Assembly (NCBI GenBank): GCA_021648225.1
Contig: JAKITE010000065.1
Location: 1-14,649, forward strand
Reading direction: 5' to 3'
Length of the DNA: 14,649 nt
From: Paracoccaceae bacterium
Lineage (GTDB): Bacteria; Pseudomonadota; Alphaproteobacteria; Rhodobacterales; Rhodobacteraceae
Below the pieces are notes generated by a model. It was not told where the DNA came from and did no database searches. It worked only from the letters and a program-made list of their open reading frames with translations. Numbering within the stretch: the stretch's first letter is position 1; each line of letters begins with the position of its first letter. Positions 12,182-14,649 of the stretch are shown here, one piece after another. The position numbers were made by a program, and so were the translations under genes.

Positions 12182-12741
12182 GCAAAGCTAAAAAACAACT
12201 CGATTTTGCGATAAACCAGTTTGTGGTCTATCCCTCGCACGGGGTTGGTAAAATCACCAGTATCGACACCCAGACCGTTGGGACAGAAGTGCTGGAAATG
12301 TTTGTGATAGCGTTTGAAAAAGAAAAAATGACCCTGCGGGTGCCAACCGTCAAGGCGTTGCTGGTGGGAATGCGTGGTTTGGCTGAACCTGTCGAGGTTG
12401 CCAAAGCCATGAAAACCCTGAAAGGCCGCGCGCGGGTAAAACGCGCCATGTGGTCGCGTCGCGCCCAAGAATACGAGCAAAAGATCAATTCCGGTGATCT
12501 GATATCAATTGCCGAAGTGGTTCGGGATTTGCACCGCAATGATGACCAGCGCGAGCAATCCTATTCCGAACGCCAGCTTTATGAAGCGGCACTGGAACGC
12601 CTGACCCGCGAGGTTGCGGCGGTGGATGGCGAAGGCGAAGATGCCGCGCAGCTGAAAATAAGTGACATTCTTGACAGTCGTGTTGTGCCGGTGCCGGTTG
12701 AGCCAACGCCTCCGGTAGTTCCGGCTGCGGAATCCAGCTAG
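12178..12741 (+). CDS. carD: CarD/CdnL-family RNA polymerase-binding transcription regulator
   Basis: A 187-residue protein. Its N-terminal RNA polymerase-interacting domain (about residues 10-70) is Tudor-like and opens with the family pattern FVVYPSHGVGKI. The C-terminal domain is helical (about 80-150), with MWSRRAQEYEQKINSGDL, EVVRDLHRN and SYSERQLYEAALERL, as in CdnL. These proteins bind the beta subunit and stabilise open complexes at rRNA and growth-related promoters. A Pro/Val-rich tail (VPVPVEPTPPVVPAAESS) follows and probably has no fold. AAGGAA (12167-12172) lies five bases before the ATG. The leader holds a terminator-like hairpin and a candidate upstream ORF. The next gene, cobS, is convergent, 69 bases away, with the inverted repeat CGGGAT/ATCCCG between (12749-12771) but no T-run. 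Confidence 0.94.
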   Translation: MSKAKKQLDFAINQFVVYPSHGVGKITSIDTQTVGTEVLEMFVIAFEKEKMTLRVPTVKALLVGMRGLAEPVEVAKAMKTLKGRARVKRAMWSRRAQEYEQKINSGDLISIAEVVRDLHRNDDQREQSYSERQLYEAALERLTREVAAVDGEGEDAAQLKISDILDSRVVPVPVEPTPPVVPAAESS

Positions 12742-12810
12742 GCCCACGCGGGATTGTCAGGCTTGATCCCGTTGCGCTCGGGCGCTTGGGAATCGGCAAT
12801 TTTTGAGCGG

Positions 12811-13578
12811 TTAGAGCAGTGCAATCGCAATGGCCAAACCTGCGATTTCGGCAGATTGCTGGGCTGCGCCTAATACGTCTCCGGTTTGGCCATTCAGTTT
12901 TTTTATGGCGATGGTGCAGACCGGAATGATGGCAATGGCCATGGCTGCAAACAGAATGATACCGCTAAAGCCGGTTAATAAAACACAAGCTGCTAGCCCG
13001 ATTGCCAGCGCAACACCGGTTTTTCGGGCCGAAGGCTGACCAGCGCTGGCGGATAATCCGGTGGGTTTTGCGGGGGCCAGCATAAACATCACCCCGACCA
13101 TCAGGGCGCGTGACGCCGCGCCGACTGCGGCCAATGTCAGCAATAAATCCCAGCCTTGCAGGGTGGCAATTCCCGAGAATCTCGCCAAAAGAAATATGAT
13201 CAGGGCCATTGCACCATAAGCGCCAATGCGGCTGTCTTTCATGATTTCCAAACGGCGTTCCACGGTTGTGCCGCCCCAGATACCATCGGCAAAATCGGCC
13301 AAGCCGTCTTCGTGCATGGCGCCTGTTGCCATGGCAAAGCCCAGCAAGATAAAGGCCGCGACCATGCCGTTTGGCACGCCGATCCAGCTTAAAATCACCC
13401 CCATAAGGCCAAACATGCCGCCCAGTATCAGGCCTGCCAAAGGAAAGGCCCATGCCGCATCCGCGCCGCGTTTGCCGGCCCGCGCGTGATCCACCGGAAC
13501 CGGCAGGCGGGTTAGCAGGCTAAAGGCTGCCAATAGGTCGTGGGGTTGATAATCTGATGATTGGTCGGGCATCTGCAT
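12811..13578 (-). CDS. cobS: Adenosylcobinamide-GDP ribazoletransferase CobS (CobV)
   Basis: A 255-residue integral membrane enzyme that joins adenosylcobinamide-GDP and alpha-ribazole (or its phosphate) to finish the cobalamin nucleotide loop. The acidic metal-binding motif HEDGLADFADG is at 89-99, followed by RLEIMKDSRIGAYG (109-122). Several hydrophobic segments suggest five or more membrane spans (about 44-66, 71-87, 119-140, 145-168 and 188-226). The conserved QTGDVLGA lies at 231-238, and the chain ends in a last hydrophobic stretch. Length is normal. ATGs at 13578 and 13572 are both possible; neither has a clear ribosome site. It is divergent from cobT, its pathway partner, with a 76-base gap that must hold both promoters. 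No cobalamin riboswitch is recognisable in that gap. Confidence 0.94.
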   Translation of the reverse strand: MQMPDQSSDYQPHDLLAAFSLLTRLPVPVDHARAGKRGADAAWAFPLAGLILGGMFGLMGVILSWIGVPNGMVAAFILLGFAMATGAMHEDGLADFADGIWGGTTVERRLEIMKDSRIGAYGAMALIIFLLARFSGIATLQGWDLLLTLAAVGAASRALMVGVMFMLAPAKPTGLSASAGQPSARKTGVALAIGLAACVLLTGFSGIILFAAMAIAIIPVCTIAIKKLNGQTGDVLGAAQQSAEIAGLAIAIALL

Positions 13579-13654
13579 TTTGGTTTCGTTTTTGGTTCAA
13601 CTGTGCTGCGAATTGTGTTTATGACTGTGCCATCACATTAACGAAAGTAAACCG

Positions 13655-14649
13655 ATGCCAACACCTGTTTTTTCAACGCTTGCCGAATTTGGCGAAATAT
13701 TGGCCAAAATGCCGGATACAGATGCACAAGCCATCAAGGATGCGCGCGCCCGCGATGCGGTGCTGACCAAACCCCCCGGGGCGCTGGGACGGCTGGAAGA
13801 TATTGCCATTTGGTATGCGGGTTGGCGGGGGGGTGCCGCACCGCAAATTACCGCGCCGCAAGCTTTGGTTTTTGCCGGTAATCACGGGGTTGTGGCGCAG
13901 GGGGTCTCGGCGTTTCCTGCCGAGGTGACCGCGCAGATGGTGATGAATTTTGAACATGGCGGCGCGGCGATCAACCAGCTTTGCGCCGTGGCGGGGGCGA
14001 AACTGACCGTGCATGCGCTGGAGCTTGATACCCCCACACAGGATTTTACGGTCGGGGCGGCGATGACCGAGGCTGAATTAATTTCGGCGCTGAATACCGG
14101 CTGGAACGCGGTTGATCCATCAGCAGATTTGCTGATCACCGGCGAGATGGGCATTGGCAATACCACCAGCGCGGCGGCGATTTGTGCGGCGCTTTATGGT
14201 GGCGAGGCTGTGGATTGGGTTGGTCGTGGCACCGGTGTTGATGATGCGGGGTTGGCCCAAAAGGCCGATGTAGTATCGCGTGCAATTGCCCTGCATGGTG
14301 ATATTTTGTCGGACCCGATGCAGGTTTTGCGTTGTCTTGGCGGGCGCGAATTGGCGGCAATGGTCGGCGCGATCGCGCGGGCGCGGATGGAACGTATTCC
14401 GGTTATTCTGGACGGGTTTATCTGCTCGGCTGCGGCGGCGACATTGGCGGGCGCACAGCAAGGCGCGCTGGATCATTGCGTGGCGGGGCATGTTTCTGCT
14501 GAATCTGCCCATATTCGGCTGTTGGAACAATTGGGAAAGCAGCCGTTATTGTCGCTGGGCATGCGACTGGGCGAGGGTTCCGGTGCGGCATTGGCGATTA
14601 ATATCGTTAAATCGGCGCTGGCTTGCCATTCCGGCATGGCCAGTTTTGA
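13655..14649 (+). CDS. cobT: Nicotinate-nucleotide--dimethylbenzimidazole phosphoribosyltransferase CobT, 3' end cut by the window
   Basis: The open frame runs from ATG at 13655 to the edge without a stop: 331 complete codons plus two bases. The final printed tga is out of frame, read as agt ttt ga. The enzyme makes alpha-ribazole phosphate from nicotinate mononucleotide and dimethylbenzimidazole, feeding CobS. Visible signatures are TKPPGALGRLEDIA (38-51), VFAGNHGVVAQGVSAFPAEV (72-91), GEMGIGNTTSAAA (163-175), VGRGTGVDD (189-197) and the catalytic-glutamate motif LGEGSGAA (305-312, Glu307 matching Salmonella CobT Glu317). Family proteins are about 330-340 residues, so only a few C-terminal codons should be missing. 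No strong ribosome site precedes the ATG. It is divergent from cobS. In Pseudomonas denitrificans naming this gene is cobU. Confidence 0.95.
   Translation, partial: MPTPVFSTLAEFGEILAKMPDTDAQAIKDARARDAVLTKPPGALGRLEDIAIWYAGWRGGAAPQITAPQALVFAGNHGVVAQGVSAFPAEVTAQMVMNFEHGGAAINQLCAVAGAKLTVHALELDTPTQDFTVGAAMTEAELISALNTGWNAVDPSADLLITGEMGIGNTTSAAAICAALYGGEAVDWVGRGTGVDDAGLAQKADVVSRAIALHGDILSDPMQVLRCLGGRELAAMVGAIARARMERIPVILDGFICSAAAATLAGAQQGALDHCVAGHVSAESAHIRLLEQLGKQPLLSLGMRLGEGSGAALAINIVKSALACHSGMASF

Noticed and set aside
11956..12480. 174-codon antisense frame across the carD leader and 5' half
   Set aside because: It opposes a clear CarD gene and has no start signal or known domain.
12749..12771. 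CGGGAT/ATCCCG inverted repeat as a terminator for carD or cobS
   Set aside because: Six-pair stem with an 11-base loop and no T-run on either strand; too weak to call.
13579..13654. Cobalamin riboswitch between cobS and cobT
   Set aside because: The gap is only 76 bases and shows no B12-box or the needed stems.
14647..14649. TGA at the window end as the cobT stop
   Set aside because: It is out of frame with the cobT ATG at 13655 (995 bases, not a multiple of three), so the gene is cut by the window.

Overview
The window looks like ordinary, densely packed chromosome from an alphaproteobacterium, most likely Rhodobacterales (the Roseobacter/Rhodobacter group). The basis is protein character and gene order recognised from memory: a DUF1127 protein, a Suv3-like helicase followed by an S4 protein, ferredoxin and CarD, divergent cobS/cobT, and TTAA-N7-TTAA (CtrA-type) boxes. 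GC content is moderate by eye. No rRNA, tRNA, CRISPR array, insertion sequence, integrase or phage gene was seen. Genus cannot be told from the sequence alone.

Layout. 1-140 holds no convincing gene. 141-1376: a DUF1127 micro-protein (minus) with its own terminator, divergent from an LrhA-like LysR regulator. 1361-3061: a quinone oxidoreductase-family enzyme overlapping the LysR stop, then an outer-membrane beta-barrel protein, both minus. 3252-5072: translational GTPase TypA/BipA. 5073-5284: an AT-rich 211-bp regulatory region with two perfect CtrA-type boxes and a long inverted repeat, leading into a small XRE regulator. 5730-6533: a HisN-type phosphatase starting directly after the XRE gene's terminator. 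6516-7740 (minus): a translationally coupled SCP2 lipid-carrier gene and PldB-like hydrolase, preceded by a palindromic operator. 7908-8453: an exported TPR protein. 8473-11928: Suv3-like helicase, S4 RNA-binding protein and seven-iron ferredoxin FdxA. 12178-12741: CarD/CdnL transcription factor behind a structured leader. 12811 to the right edge: divergent cobS and cobT, the nucleotide-loop assembly end of cobalamin synthesis. cobT runs off the right edge without a stop.

How it fits together. The genes are mainly housekeeping: translation and RNA metabolism (typA, helicase, S4 protein), transcription (carD, lysR, xre), electron transfer (fdxA, oxidoreductase), lipid handling (SCP2 plus hydrolase), histidine synthesis (hisN) and cobalamin (cobS, cobT). 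I see no clearly new multi-gene system. The unusual signals are regulatory: paired CtrA-type boxes at the XRE gene; terminator-like hairpins lying directly upstream of three starts (typA, hisN, carD); a candidate 36-codon upstream ORF that ends in carD's start codon; and an ACGTTAACGT operator in front of the lipid-carrier pair.
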